Assembly: GCF_019139675.1 (NCBI RefSeq)
Contig: NZ_CP077077.1
Span: 1,984,001-2,048,000, forward strand
Direction: 5' to 3'
Source of the DNA: Pseudomonas maumuensis
GTDB lineage: Bacteria; Pseudomonadota; Gammaproteobacteria; Pseudomonadales; Pseudomonadaceae
DNA length: 64,000 nucleotides
Shown: piece by piece, positions 54,857-63,572 of the stretch
Layout of the letters: each line of letters opens with the position of its first letter
Position numbering within the stretch: position 1 is the stretch's first letter
The notes under the pieces: model-generated
What the model was told of the DNA's origin: nothing
Database searches by the model: none
Seen by the model: only the letters and a program-made list of their open reading frames with translations
Position numbers and translations under genes: made by a program

Positions 54857-55591
54857 TCAAGCCTTGCCGATCAGATTGCCGGCGTGCAGCCCGCATTCCT
54901 TCTGGGTCGACTCTTCCCACCACCAACGTCCTTCGCGCTCATGCTGGTTCGGCAGCACCGGGCGGGTGCATGGCTCGCAGCCGATGCTGATGAAGCCGCG
55001 CTCGTGCAGGCTGTTGTAGGGTAGCTCGAGCATGCGGATGTAGCCCCAGACTTCCTCGCTGGTCATCTGCGCCAGCGGATTGAACTTGTACAGAGTGCGC
55101 TCGGGGGTGGAGAAGGCGCTGTCGATCTCCAGGGCCGCGACCTGGCTGCGAGTGCCCGGGCTCTGGTCGCGGCGCTGGCCAGTGGCCCAGGCGCTGACAG
55201 TGGCCAGCTTGCGGCGCAGTGGCTCGATCTTGCGGATGCCGCAGCATTCGCCATGGCCGTCCTTGTAGAAGCTGAACAGGCCCTTTTCCTTGACGAACGG
55301 GTCGAGCTTGTCGCGATCCGGGCTGAGGATCTCGATCGGCAGGTTGTACTGCTCGCGCACCTGGTCGATGAAGCGGTAGGTCTCCGGATGCAGGCGTCCG
55401 GTGTCGAGGCTGAACACCTTGACCTGCTTGTTCAGTTTCCAGGCCATGTCCACCAGCACCACATCTTCGGCGCCACTGAAGGAGATCCACAGATCGTCGC
55501 CGAAGTGTTCGAAGGCGAGCTTGAGGATCTCCTGCGGGGACTTGCTGGCATAGGTCGCGGCCAGGGCGGCGACGTCGAACGATTGGCTCAT
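54857..55591 (-). CDS. cysH: Adenylylsulfate (APS/PAPS) reductase
   Basis: A 244-residue enzyme reducing APS to sulfite in assimilatory sulfur metabolism. It has the two cysteine pairs typical of the [4Fe-4S] APS-reducing type: Cys116-Cys117 (GECCGIRK) and Cys205-Cys208 (IGCEPCTRP). The catalytic Cys233 is in KECGLH. The PP-loop region is [15 protein letters not shown]. The iron-sulfur cysteines indicate APS rather than PAPS preference, as in other pseudomonads. Confidence 0.96.
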   Translation of the reverse strand: MSQSFDVAALAATYASKSPQEILKLAFEHFGDDLWISFSGAEDVVLVDMAWKLNKQVKVFSLDTGRLHPETYRFIDQVREQYNLPIEILSPDRDKLDPFVKEKGLFSFYKDGHGECCGIRKIEPLRRKLATVSAWATGQRRDQSPGTRSQVAALEIDSAFSTPERTLYKFNPLAQMTSEEVWGYIRMLELPYNSLHERGFISIGCEPCTRPVLPNQHEREGRWWWEESTQKECGLHAGNLIGKA

Positions 55592-55672
55592 CAGGCGGTT
55601 TCCATCGGGTGAGTGGCGCTGTGCGCTCGTAGTGGTCAGATGGTAACAAAAAATGGCGAGGCAGACGCCTGG

Positions 55673-55700
55673 CGATCGTGGGGCAAGCCCGCTCCCGCGG
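55673..55700. repeat. Single REP unit (GGGGCAAGCCCGCTCCC class)
   Basis: CGATCGTGGGGCAAGCCCGC followed by TCCCGCGG lies in the gap between cysH and pabB (the cysH promoter side). No inverted partner is nearby. Confidence 0.7.
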
Positions 55701-55704
55701 AGTT

Positions 55705-57048
55705 CTACAAGGCTTGCAGCGTTTCCATCAGCACGCGCACTTTGGCGATCGACTCTTCGTATTCAGCCTGCCAATCCGAATCGGCCACCACTGCGCCGCC
55801 GCCCCAGCAACAGACCTGACCGTCCTTGACCAGCAGGCTGCGAATGGCGATCGAGCTGTCCATTTCGCCGCGCACGTCGAGGTACAGCAGCGAGCCGCAG
55901 TACAGTGCCCGGCGCGTCGGCTCCAGCTCGTCGATGATCTGCATGGCGCGGATCTTCGGGGCGCCGGTGATCGAGCCGCCGGGGAAACTGCCGGCGATCA
56001 GGTCCAGGGCATCCTTGCCTGCGGCCAGGTGGCCGACCACGCTGCTGACCAGGTGGTGGACATTGGGGTAGCTTTCCAGGCTGAACAGCTCCGGCACCTT
56101 TACCGAACCGGTCTGACAGGTGCGGCCGATGTCGTTGCGCAGCAAGTCGACGATCATCAGGTTCTCCGAGCGGTCCTTGGCACTGGCCAGCAACTCGGCA
56201 GCGTTGCTGGCGTCCTCGTGCGGGTCGGCCGAGCGTGGCCGGGTGCCCTTGATCGGGCGGGTTTCGACTTCGCCCTGGCTGACACGGATGAAGCGCTCGG
56301 GTGAGAAGCTCAGCAGCGCCGTGCCTTCATCCAGCTGCTGGTAGCCGGAGAAAGGCGTTGGGCAGGCGGCGCGCAGGGCTTGGTAGGCGTGCCACGGGTC
56401 GCCCTGGCAGGGGGCGCGGAAGCGTTGGGTAAGGTTGATCTGATAGCAGTCGCCAGCCTGGATGTAGCGCTGGACCTGGTCGAACGCTGCCCGGTACTGC
56501 TCGGGGCGAAGATCGCCGGTCATGGGCGCTAGCAGGTGGAAGTCACCGCTATCGCCCGGGGGGCCGGCCTCGAACAGCGCGATGAGCCGTTGCCGCTCTT
56601 CCTCGGGCAGGCGCGGGTGGAACACCAGTTGGCTGCTGCCCTGTCGATGGTCGGTCACCAATGCCCACGCATACAGTCCGAGCCGCGCATCAGGCAGCCC
56701 GAGGTCGTCGGTCGCCAAGGCGGGCAACTGCTCCAGGCGCCGGCCGAAGTCGTAGCTCAGGTAGCCGATCAGGCCGCCGGCAAACGGCAGCTCGATGCCC
56801 TCGGGCAGCCGGGCTTCCCCAAGGTCCGCCAGTGCCTGGCGCAGGCGTTGCAGGTAAGCCTGGCCTTCTTCATCGCTGCGTACCTGCAGCTGTTGCAGGG
56901 GCCAGGCGCTGAGCAGATCGTAGCGACCGCGTTCGGCACTTGGGCGGGCGCTGTCGAGCAGGATCGCGCCGGGCGCGCAGCGCAGGCGTTCGAAGTAGAA
57001 GGCGGGGTCAGGCTGATAGGGCAGGAGGTGCAGCGTACAGGTCGGCAT
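55705..57048 (-). CDS. pabB: Aminodeoxychorismate synthase component I
   Basis: A 447-residue enzyme that, with PabA, turns chorismate into 4-amino-4-deoxychorismate for folate synthesis. The N-terminal domain resembles TrpE. The catalytic C-terminal half contains [10 protein letters not shown], the PabB-type PIKGTRPR with the catalytic Lys (TrpE has PIAGT instead), [11 protein letters not shown], and [20 protein letters not shown]. It begins at ATG 57048. It is separate from trp genes. Confidence 0.95.
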   Translation of the reverse strand: MPTCTLHLLPYQPDPAFYFERLRCAPGAILLDSARPSAERGRYDLLSAWPLQQLQVRSDEEGQAYLQRLRQALADLGEARLPEGIELPFAGGLIGYLSYDFGRRLEQLPALATDDLGLPDARLGLYAWALVTDHRQGSSQLVFHPRLPEEERQRLIALFEAGPPGDSGDFHLLAPMTGDLRPEQYRAAFDQVQRYIQAGDCYQINLTQRFRAPCQGDPWHAYQALRAACPTPFSGYQQLDEGTALLSFSPERFIRVSQGEVETRPIKGTRPRSADPHEDASNAAELLASAKDRSENLMIVDLLRNDIGRTCQTGSVKVPELFSLESYPNVHHLVSSVVGHLAAGKDALDLIAGSFPGGSITGAPKIRAMQIIDELEPTRRALYCGSLLYLDVRGEMDSSIAIRSLLVKDGQVCCWGGGAVVADSDWQAEYEESIAKVRVLMETLQAL

Positions 57049-57154
57049 CAGAGTGGACGGCGATGAAAAAGCGAGGAGGGCGATTGTAGACCTGTGGGGG
57101 GGATGCGCCTAGCGCTGGTAGCGACATTAGCCTGTCGTATTCACCGACATGCCT

Positions 57155-57180
57155 GCTGCGCAGCTCTTTCGCTGCGCAGC
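57155..57180 (-). terminator. Hairpin after the ATP-grasp ligase operon
   Basis: GCTGCGCAGC (57155-57164) is repeated after six bases at 57171-57180. The unit is itself palindromic, so the pair forms a perfect 10-bp stem with loop TCTTTC, 10 bases beyond the operon's last stop. There is no clear U-tract. Confidence 0.6.
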
Positions 57181-57190
57181 GGCGCCGGGG

Positions 57191-58171
57191 TTACTGCGGA
57201 TGCACGTGTCCGAACAGGCCCTGCGAGACCTTCACGCGTTGCTCGGCATCCTCGCTGCGACCTTCCTTGGCCAGCATCTCCAGGTGCGCCTCGATGGCGT
57301 GGGTGCGTTGCGTGAGCCCGCAGTCGTTGGCGATCTGGATGTTCAGGCCGGGGCGGGCGTTGAGTTCGAGGATCAACGGGCCCTTGTCCTGGTCCAGCAC
57401 CATGTCCACGCCGATATAGCCCAGGCCGCACAGCTCGTAGCAGCTGGCGGCAAGCTTCATGAAGCCGTCCCAGTTCGGCAGTTGCACGCCGTCGACCGCG
57501 TTAGTGGTGTCGGGGTGCTTGCTGATGATCTTGTTCAGCCAGGTGCCGCGCAGCGTCAGGCCGGTGGCCAGGTCTACACCGACGCCGATGGCGCCCTGGT
57601 GCAGGTTGGCCTTGCCGCCGGACTGGCGGGTCGGCAAGCGCAGCATGGCCATCACCGGGTAGCCCATCAGCACGATGATGCGGATGTCGGGCACGCCCTC
57701 GTAGCTGATGCTCTTGAAAATCTGGTCCGGAGTGACCCGGTACTCGATCAGCGCACGGTCGCGGTGCCCGCCCAGCGAATACAGGCCGGTAAGGATGCTG
57801 GAGATCTGGTGTTCGATCTCCTCGTGGCTGATGATCTTGCCCGAAACCGTGCGGTAGCGGTCCTCGAAGCGGTCGGCGATCACCAGGATGCCGTCACCAC
57901 CGGCGCCCTGGGCCGGCTTGATGACGAAGTCGCTGCGCCCACCGATGATCTCGTCGAGTTTGTCGATCTGCTTCTCGGTCTCGATGATGCCGTACATCTC
58001 CGGCACATGGATGCCGGCCGCCAGGGCGCGCTCCTTGGTGATGATCTTGTCGTCGACGATCGGGTACAGGTGGCGCTTGTTGTACTTCAACACGTAGTCC
58101 GCGTTGCGCCGGTTGATACCCATGATGCCCCGGGCCTCCAGGGCTTTCCACGTCTTGATCAGGCCAAACAT
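57191..58171 (-). CDS. Alpha-L-glutamate ligase-like (RimK-related) ATP-grasp protein
   Basis: A 326-residue ATP-grasp enzyme of the RimK-related type. ATP-grasp elements are FVIKPAQGAGGDGILVIADR, IEYRVTPDQIF, GVPDIRIIVLMGYPVMAMLR, and the metal-binding LDQDKGPLILELNARPGLNI. It probably forms an amide or peptide bond between a carboxylate and an amino group. It overlaps the 7TM/transglutaminase gene in TGATG. The family is always found with those two partners in the Aravind-type predicted peptide-modification system; its substrate has not been shown here. Confidence 0.9.
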   Translation of the reverse strand: MFGLIKTWKALEARGIMGINRRNADYVLKYNKRHLYPIVDDKIITKERALAAGIHVPEMYGIIETEKQIDKLDEIIGGRSDFVIKPAQGAGGDGILVIADRFEDRYRTVSGKIISHEEIEHQISSILTGLYSLGGHRDRALIEYRVTPDQIFKSISYEGVPDIRIIVLMGYPVMAMLRLPTRQSGGKANLHQGAIGVGVDLATGLTLRGTWLNKIISKHPDTTNAVDGVQLPNWDGFMKLAASCYELCGLGYIGVDMVLDQDKGPLILELNARPGLNIQIANDCGLTQRTHAIEAHLEMLAKEGRSEDAEQRVKVSQGLFGHVHPQ

Positions 58172-59706
58172 CAGGCGTCAGCCTTCTTCAGGAATGCCTT
58201 GAAGCGCACGAGCTCGGTCAGGCGGTAGCCGCGGTAGCGACCCATCGCCAGCATGAAGCCCACCAGGATCAGCAGCACCGCCGGGAAGGTGAAGACGAAG
58301 TAAACGGCTTCCGGCACGGTCATCAGCAGGTGCGCGATGGAGGCGGCGAACAGGGTGCCGACGGCCACTTTCATGGCATGGCCGCCGCCGCGCTCTTCCC
58401 AGGTGATCGACAGGCGTTCGATGGTCATGGTCAGGATCACCATCGGGAACAGCGCCACCGACAGCCCGCGCTCCAGGCCCAGCTTGTGGCTGAACAGGCT
58501 GATGGCGGCGATCAGCACCACGACGAAGGTCAGCACCACCGACAGGCGCGGCAGCATCTGCAGCTTGAGGTGTTCCAGGTACGAGCGCAGCGACAGGCCC
58601 AGGGCGGTGATCACCGTGAACAGGATGATGCCGAAGCCCAGTTGCGTCTCGCGGAAGGCCAGGGCGATCAGCACCGGGGTGAAGGTGCCGAGGGTCTGGA
58701 TGCCGATCAGGTTGCGCAGCACCAGGATCACCAGCACGCCGATCGGGATCATCACCATGATCATGAAGGTCTGCTGGGTCTGCAGCGGCAGGCCGTACAG
58801 CGAGTATTCAAGGAAGTCGGCGTCGGTGTTCTCGTCGGTCAGCTTGGCCAGGCGGATGGCGTTCATCTCGCTGTTGTTCATGCTGAAGGTAACGCTGGCC
58901 TTCTTGCCGCCATCGACGGTGATCAGGTTGTCGTCGCCGGTCCACCACAGCAGGCGGTCGCTGGGCAGGCCTTGCTCGCCGGTCTCCGGGTTGAAGTACA
59001 GCCAGTCGTTGCCGTTGAAGCTGCGCAGCCACAACTCAGGGCTTTGCGGGGTGTCGGCCACCAGACGGATGGTGTGGACCTTCTCCAGCGGGACGTGGGC
59101 GATGGACAGCAGCAGGTCGATGACCTGGGCTTTCTTGAGTGGCGAGTTGTCGCCGGCCAGCAGCAGCTTGGCGTTGTCGTCGTTGGCGTTGTTGACCCGC
59201 TTGATGGTCTCGCTGACGAAGGTCTCGACGTCGGCCGAGTGCTGGCGGATCGGTGCCATCAGTGCTTCGGCGGCGATCTTCTCGGGGCCTTCGACCGCCA
59301 GGCTGTCGCGGAAGGTCGGGCCCTTGATCTTGGCCTTCTCGGTGCTGTAGCGCTTGGTCAGCACCAGGCGGTAGTAGAGGGTCTGGTTGCCGCTGGCGCG
59401 ACGGGCCGACCAGGTCACCTTGCGGTTGCCGTCGGCGCGGTTGACGCTGACCCCGTAGTTGTTGGAGATGAAGCTCTCGTTGAGGCTCACGTAGTCACGG
59501 TTCAGCGGGGGCACGAACATCTGCACCTTGACCGGGTCCTTGGCGCTGGCGACGAACTCGACCTTGGCGTCGATGTTCCACAGGTCATCGGTCTCGTCCT
59601 CGGTCACCGGGATGCCGAGGGCGAAGATCTGGTAGGCCGTGATCGCGATGCCCAGCACCACCAGGACGGTGATCAGGACTTTCAGGTGGAGGGTAAGAGA
59701 GCGCAT
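58171..59706 (-). CDS. Inactive transglutaminase-like domain fused to seven TM helices
   Basis: A 511-residue inner-membrane protein. One N-terminal TM (VLITVLVVLGIAITAYQIFA) precedes a periplasmic region of about 260 residues with transglutaminase-like segments (VEKVHTIRLVADTP-like region, ELWLRSFNGNDWLYFNPETG) lacking an obvious catalytic Cys-His-Asp triad. From about residue 315, seven TM helices follow (MIMVMIPIGVLVILVLRNLI, GFGIILFTVITALGLSL and others). This matches the Pfam pair inactive transglutaminase and 7TM. The gene is five bases downstream of the retropepsin gene. Confidence 0.9.
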   Translation of the reverse strand: MRSLTLHLKVLITVLVVLGIAITAYQIFALGIPVTEDETDDLWNIDAKVEFVASAKDPVKVQMFVPPLNRDYVSLNESFISNNYGVSVNRADGNRKVTWSARRASGNQTLYYRLVLTKRYSTEKAKIKGPTFRDSLAVEGPEKIAAEALMAPIRQHSADVETFVSETIKRVNNANDDNAKLLLAGDNSPLKKAQVIDLLLSIAHVPLEKVHTIRLVADTPQSPELWLRSFNGNDWLYFNPETGEQGLPSDRLLWWTGDDNLITVDGGKKASVTFSMNNSEMNAIRLAKLTDENTDADFLEYSLYGLPLQTQQTFMIMVMIPIGVLVILVLRNLIGIQTLGTFTPVLIALAFRETQLGFGIILFTVITALGLSLRSYLEHLKLQMLPRLSVVLTFVVVLIAAISLFSHKLGLERGLSVALFPMVILTMTIERLSITWEERGGGHAMKVAVGTLFAASIAHLLMTVPEAVYFVFTFPAVLLILVGFMLAMGRYRGYRLTELVRFKAFLKKADA

Positions 59707-59711
59707 CGGGA

Positions 59712-60248
59712 TTACTCTGCTTTGGTAGCTTCGGTGGCACAGGCAGGTTTGCCGGCCGCGTATTTAAGGCTTGGGTCGACCAGCGCACCGAAGTGCTTGA
59801 GGGCCTCGGAACCGATCAGCAGCGGGAACTGGAAGGCGCTGCGGTCGGTGAGGTTGACCTCGATGGTGCGTCGCGTCTGGCCCATGCAGATGTCGAGTTC
59901 GATGACCGGACGGGCAGTGTAGGCCTTGCCCGAGTCGGCGTCATAGTCCCCGGCGCGGCGCTTGATCTTGCTGACGCGGGCCAGGGGGCGTTCGATGGGG
60001 TGCTTGTGCGCGGCGTCGATGGCCAGGTAGAAGCGCACCCAGCTCTCGCCGTTGCGCTTGAAGCGCTTGATGTCGCGGGCGCTGAGCGAGGCGGTCTTGG
60101 CGCCGGTATCGAGCTTGGCTGCCACTTCCAGATCAAGGTCGCCCAGGCGGGCGTATTCGTTGAGACCGTACACGGTCTTTTCGGCCGCGGGCGCGAGTGC
60201 CGGCAGCAGGGTCAGGCAGAGCAGCAATGAAGCGGGTTTGAGTCTCAT
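59712..60248 (-). CDS. Periplasmic retropepsin-like aspartic protease
   Basis: A 178-residue protein with a signal peptide (MRLKPASLLLCLTLLPALAP, cleaved near AAEKT). The active-site motif is AKLDTGAKTASLSA with Asp47-Thr48-Gly49, as in the DTGA/DSGA of retroviral-type proteases, which work as dimers. Later parts include VEVNL-like strand ARPVIELDICMGQTRRTIEV and FPLLIGSEALKHF. It is first in the three-gene operon. Family naming as ATP-dependent zinc protease in older annotation is misleading. Its substrate is unknown. Confidence 0.9.
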   Translation of the reverse strand: MRLKPASLLLCLTLLPALAPAAEKTVYGLNEYARLGDLDLEVAAKLDTGAKTASLSARDIKRFKRNGESWVRFYLAIDAAHKHPIERPLARVSKIKRRAGDYDADSGKAYTARPVIELDICMGQTRRTIEVNLTDRSAFQFPLLIGSEALKHFGALVDPSLKYAAGKPACATEATKAE

Positions 60249-60447
60249 AATCCTGGCGCGGTGCTGTGCAAAGTTCAGGGCAAGGCGACTGGCCAAGCGT
60301 CCTCATTGATCTGTCATGGGCATGAAATGATGACAGACACACTATCCATGCTCCCGAAGGAGCGCGGCATTCTATCACGCCGGTGCCTTGACGCCAGCGC
60401 GCCCGCGATCTGACCCCATGAAGGCGGGGTAAGTTCGTTATTAGACG

Positions 60448-60532
60448 ATTGTCGACAATGTTCTTTTTGTCTTTGACTATGCGCCTCTGTTTGGCTAGTT
60501 TTGGCGTCACTGATTTTGAAGGTGTCGACAAT
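60448..60532. promoter_or_regulatory. Two operator-like palindromes upstream of the prp GntR gene
   Basis: ATTGTCGACAAT at 60448-60459 is a perfect 12-bp palindrome. TGTCGACAAT recurs at 60523-60532, ending one base before the GntR start codon and overlapping its SD region (10 of 12 positions match). Paired sites of this form fit autoregulation by the adjacent FCD-type GntR protein. They also lie upstream of prpB, which is in the same transcript. Confidence 0.6.
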
Positions 60533-60533
60533 A

Positions 60534-61250
60534 ATGCTGGACACAGCCCCGGCCACCGCATTGCCCCAGGACGAGACCGAGACCCTTTCGGAGCATGTCT
60601 TCCGGCGTATCCAGGCCGCCATCGTCAAGGGCGAGATCGCCCCCGGCAGCAAGATTTCCGAGCCTGAGCTTGCGCGTACCTACGGCATCAGCCGCGGCCC
60701 GCTGCGCGAAGCCATCCACCGTCTCGAAGGCCAGCGCCTGCTGGTGCGGGTGCCGCATGTCGGCGCCCGGGTGGTGTCGCTGAGCCACGCTGAGCTGATC
60801 GAACTGTATGAAATCCGTGAGTCGCTCGAAGGCATGGCCTGTCGCCTGGCCGCCGAGCGCATGAGCCAGGCCGCCATCGACGAACTGCGCCATGTGCTCG
60901 ATACCCATGAGCGCGATGCCGCGTTCCAGGCCGGGCAGGGCTACTACCAGCAGGAAGGCGACTACGACTTCCACTACCGGATCATCCAGGGTAGCGGCAA
61001 CCAGACCTTGTACAAGATGCTCTGCGGCGAGCTGTACCAACTGGTGCGCATGTACCGCATCCAGTTCTCCACCACGCCCAACCGGCCGCGCCAGGCCTTC
61101 GCCGAGCACCACCGTATCCTCGATGCCATCGAAGCCCGCGACGGTGAGCTCGCAGAACTCCTGATGCGCCGCCACATCGGCGCGTCCAAACGCAATATCG
61201 AGCGCCACTACCAGGGTGCCGACAACAATAGCCCACGAGGTGAGTCATGA
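60534..61250 (+). CDS. GntR family regulator of the methylcitrate genes
   Basis: A 238-residue GntR/FCD regulator. The winged helix is at about 20-85 ([20 protein letters not shown]). The FCD domain has the full metal-binding pattern ([29 protein letters not shown]). It overlaps prpB in ATGA, so regulator and enzymes are coupled. By position it controls propionate catabolism, with methylcitrate or methylisocitrate as the plausible effector. Confidence 0.92.
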   Translation: MLDTAPATALPQDETETLSEHVFRRIQAAIVKGEIAPGSKISEPELARTYGISRGPLREAIHRLEGQRLLVRVPHVGARVVSLSHAELIELYEIRESLEGMACRLAAERMSQAAIDELRHVLDTHERDAAFQAGQGYYQQEGDYDFHYRIIQGSGNQTLYKMLCGELYQLVRMYRIQFSTTPNRPRQAFAEHHRILDAIEARDGELAELLMRRHIGASKRNIERHYQGADNNSPRGES

Positions 61251-62137
61251 CAGTGAAGAGCACGCCCGGCCAGCGTTTCCGTGACGCGGTCGCCGCCGAA
61301 CATCCGCTGCAGGTGGTCGGGACCATCAACGCCAACCACGCCCTGCTGGCCAAGCGCGCCGGTTTCAAGGCCATCTACCTCTCTGGCGGCGGTGTCGCCG
61401 CCGGCTCCCTGGGCCTGCCGGACCTGGGCATCAGCGGCCTGGATGACGTGCTCACCGACGTACGGCGCATCACCGATGTGTGCGACCTGCCGCTGCTGGT
61501 GGATGTCGACACCGGCTTCGGCGCCTCGGCCTTCAACGTCGCCCGCACCGTCAAGTCGATGAGCAAGTTCGGCGCCGCCGCCATCCATATCGAGGACCAG
61601 GTCGGCGCCAAGCGCTGCGGCCACCGCCCGAACAAGGAGATCGTCTCGCAGCAGGAGATGGTCGACCGCATCAAGGCGGCCGTGGATGCCCGCAGCGACG
61701 ACAGCTTCGTGATCATGGCGCGCACCGACGCCCTGGCGGTGGAAGGCCTCAATGCCGCGCTGGACCGCGCCGCCGCCTGCATCGAGGCCGGCGCCGACAT
61801 GATCTTCCCCGAGGCGATCACCGAGTTGCACATGTACAAGACCTTCGCCGACCGGGTGAAGGCGCCGATCCTGGCCAATATCACCGAATTCGGCGCCACG
61901 CCGCTGTACACCACCGAGGAACTGGCCTCGGTCGACGTGTCGCTGGTGCTCTACCCGCTGTCGGCCTTCCGCGCCATGAACAAGGCGGCCGAGAACGTCT
62001 ACACCGCGCTGCGCCGCGACGGCACCCAGAAGAACGTGATCGACACCATGCAGACCCGCATGGAGCTCTACGATGCCATCGGCTACCACGCCTTCGAGCA
62101 GAGCCTCGATGCGTTGTTCGCCCAGAAAAAAGGTTGA
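61247..62137 (+). CDS. prpB: 2-methylisocitrate lyase
   Basis: A 296-residue enzyme cleaving 2-methylisocitrate to pyruvate and succinate, the last step of the methylcitrate cycle. The ICL/PEP-mutase fold shows [29 protein letters not shown] with the Mg-binding Asp, and the signature [14 protein letters not shown] with the catalytic Cys. It overlaps the upstream GntR gene by four bases. Confidence 0.97.
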   Translation: MTVKSTPGQRFRDAVAAEHPLQVVGTINANHALLAKRAGFKAIYLSGGGVAAGSLGLPDLGISGLDDVLTDVRRITDVCDLPLLVDVDTGFGASAFNVARTVKSMSKFGAAAIHIEDQVGAKRCGHRPNKEIVSQQEMVDRIKAAVDARSDDSFVIMARTDALAVEGLNAALDRAAACIEAGADMIFPEAITELHMYKTFADRVKAPILANITEFGATPLYTTEELASVDVSLVLYPLSAFRAMNKAAENVYTALRRDGTQKNVIDTMQTRMELYDAIGYHAFEQSLDALFAQKKG

Positions 62138-62152
62138 GGCCGTGAGGGCCTC

Positions 62153-62221
62153 ATCGCTGGCAAGCCAGCTCCCACAGGATTGCGCAAGCCTGCTTTTTGT
62201 GGGAGCCGGCTTGCCGGCGAT
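62153..62221. repeat. Paired REP element between prpB and prpC
   Basis: ATCGCTGGCAAGCCAGCTCC (62153-62172, continuing to 62176) and its inverted partner at 62198-62221 (TGTGGGAGCCGGCTTGCCGG then CGAT) flank a 21-base loop. It sits inside the apparent prp operon. The two arms differ at a few positions. Confidence 0.88.
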
Positions 62222-62288
62222 AGGCCGGTACAGCCACCCGGATTAGCCAGCAAGACTTCGATAACAAATTCAAGAAAGGAGAAACACC

Positions 62289-63416
62289 ATGGCCGAAGCA
62301 AAAGTACTCAGTGGCGCGGGCCTGCGTGGCCAGGTGGCCGGCCAGACCGCGCTGTCGACCGTCGGCCAGGCCGGCGCCGGCCTGACCTACCGCGGCTATG
62401 ACGTGCGCGACCTGGCCGCAGGCGCCGAGTTCGAGGAAGTGGCCTACCTGCTGCTGTACGGCGAGCTGCCGAGCAAGGCCGAGCTTGCCGACTACAAGCG
62501 CAAGCTCAAGGGGCTGCGCGACCTGCCGCAAGCGCTGAAGGAAGTGCTCGAGCGCATCCCGCGCGATGCACACCCGATGGACGTGATGCGTACAGGTTGT
62601 TCGGTACTTGGCACCCTGGAGCCGGAGCTGACTTTCGACGCCCAGCGCGACAAGACCGACCGCCTGCTGGCGCTGTTCCCGGCGGTGATGTGCTACTGGT
62701 ACCGCTACACCCACCACGGCGTGCGTATTGACTGCAGCAGCGACGAAGACACCCTCGGCGGCCACTTCCTGCACCTGCTGCACGGCAAGGAGCCGAGCGA
62801 GCTGCACGTCAAGGTGATGAACGTCTCGCTGATCCTTTACGCCGAGCACGAATTCAACGCCTCGACCTTCACCGCCCGGGTCTGCGCCTCGACCCTGTCC
62901 GATTTGTACTCCTGCGTGACCGCCGCCATCGGCTCGCTGCGCGGCCCGCTGCACGGTGGTGCCAATGAGGCGGCCATGGAGCTGATCGAGCGCTTCCAGA
63001 GCCCGCAGGAGGCCACTGCCGAGCTGCTGCGCATGCTCGAGCGCAAGGACAAGATCATGGGCTTCGGTCATGCCATCTACAAAGAGTCCGACCCGCGCAA
63101 CGAAGTGATCAAGGGCTGGGCCAAGCAGTTGGCCGACGAGGTGGGCGACAAGGTTCTGTACCCGGTCTCCGAAGCCATCGACAAGACCATGTGGGAGCAG
63201 AAGCGTCTGTTCCCCAACGCCGACTTCTACCATGCCTCGGCGTACCACTTCATGGGCATCCCGACCAAGCTGTTCACCCCGATCTTCGTCTGCTCGCGCC
63301 TGACCGGCTGGGCCGCGCACGTGTTCGAGCAGCGCGCCAACAACCGCATCATCCGCCCGAGCGCCGAGTACGTCGGCGTCGAGCAGCGCCAGTTCGTGCC
63401 GATCGAGCAGCGCTGA
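62289..63416 (+). CDS. prpC: 2-methylcitrate synthase
   Basis: A 375-residue citrate synthase-family enzyme joining propionyl-CoA and oxaloacetate. Typical motifs are GAGLTYRGYDVRDLAAGAEF, the catalytic-His segment GPLHGGANEAAMELIE, IMGFGHAIYKESDPRNE and HVFEQRANNRIIRP. The ATG is preceded by AAGGAGAAACACC. Linkage to prpB and acnD supports methylcitrate rather than citrate synthase. Confidence 0.96.
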   Translation: MAEAKVLSGAGLRGQVAGQTALSTVGQAGAGLTYRGYDVRDLAAGAEFEEVAYLLLYGELPSKAELADYKRKLKGLRDLPQALKEVLERIPRDAHPMDVMRTGCSVLGTLEPELTFDAQRDKTDRLLALFPAVMCYWYRYTHHGVRIDCSSDEDTLGGHFLHLLHGKEPSELHVKVMNVSLILYAEHEFNASTFTARVCASTLSDLYSCVTAAIGSLRGPLHGGANEAAMELIERFQSPQEATAELLRMLERKDKIMGFGHAIYKESDPRNEVIKGWAKQLADEVGDKVLYPVSEAIDKTMWEQKRLFPNADFYHASAYHFMGIPTKLFTPIFVCSRLTGWAAHVFEQRANNRIIRPSAEYVGVEQRQFVPIEQR

Positions 63417-63450
63417 GGCAACGACCGCTAGGGCTGCCATGCAGCCCTTT

Positions 63451-63509
63451 CGCCGGCAAGCCGGCTCCCACAATGTCCACGCGTTTCTGTGGGAGCCGGC
63501 TTGCCGGCG
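63451..63509. repeat. Paired REP element between prpC and acnD
   Basis: CGCCGGCAAGCCGGCTCCCA (63451-63470, plus CA) and its exact inverse ending at 63509 (63488-63509) give a 22-bp perfect inverted repeat with a 15-base loop. It is the second REP pair within the prp locus. Confidence 0.92.
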
Positions 63510-63572
63510 ATGGGGTGCGCAGCGCCCCCAAGGCCTGACCTGCAAACCGAATACCGTGAGCCCGATAACGAT

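Noticed and set aside
58330..59922. Plus-strand open frame of 530 codons opposite the 7TM and retropepsin genes
   Set aside because: The product is His/Gln/Asp/Gly-rich low complexity; the minus-strand genes have signal peptide, DTGA motif and TM helices.
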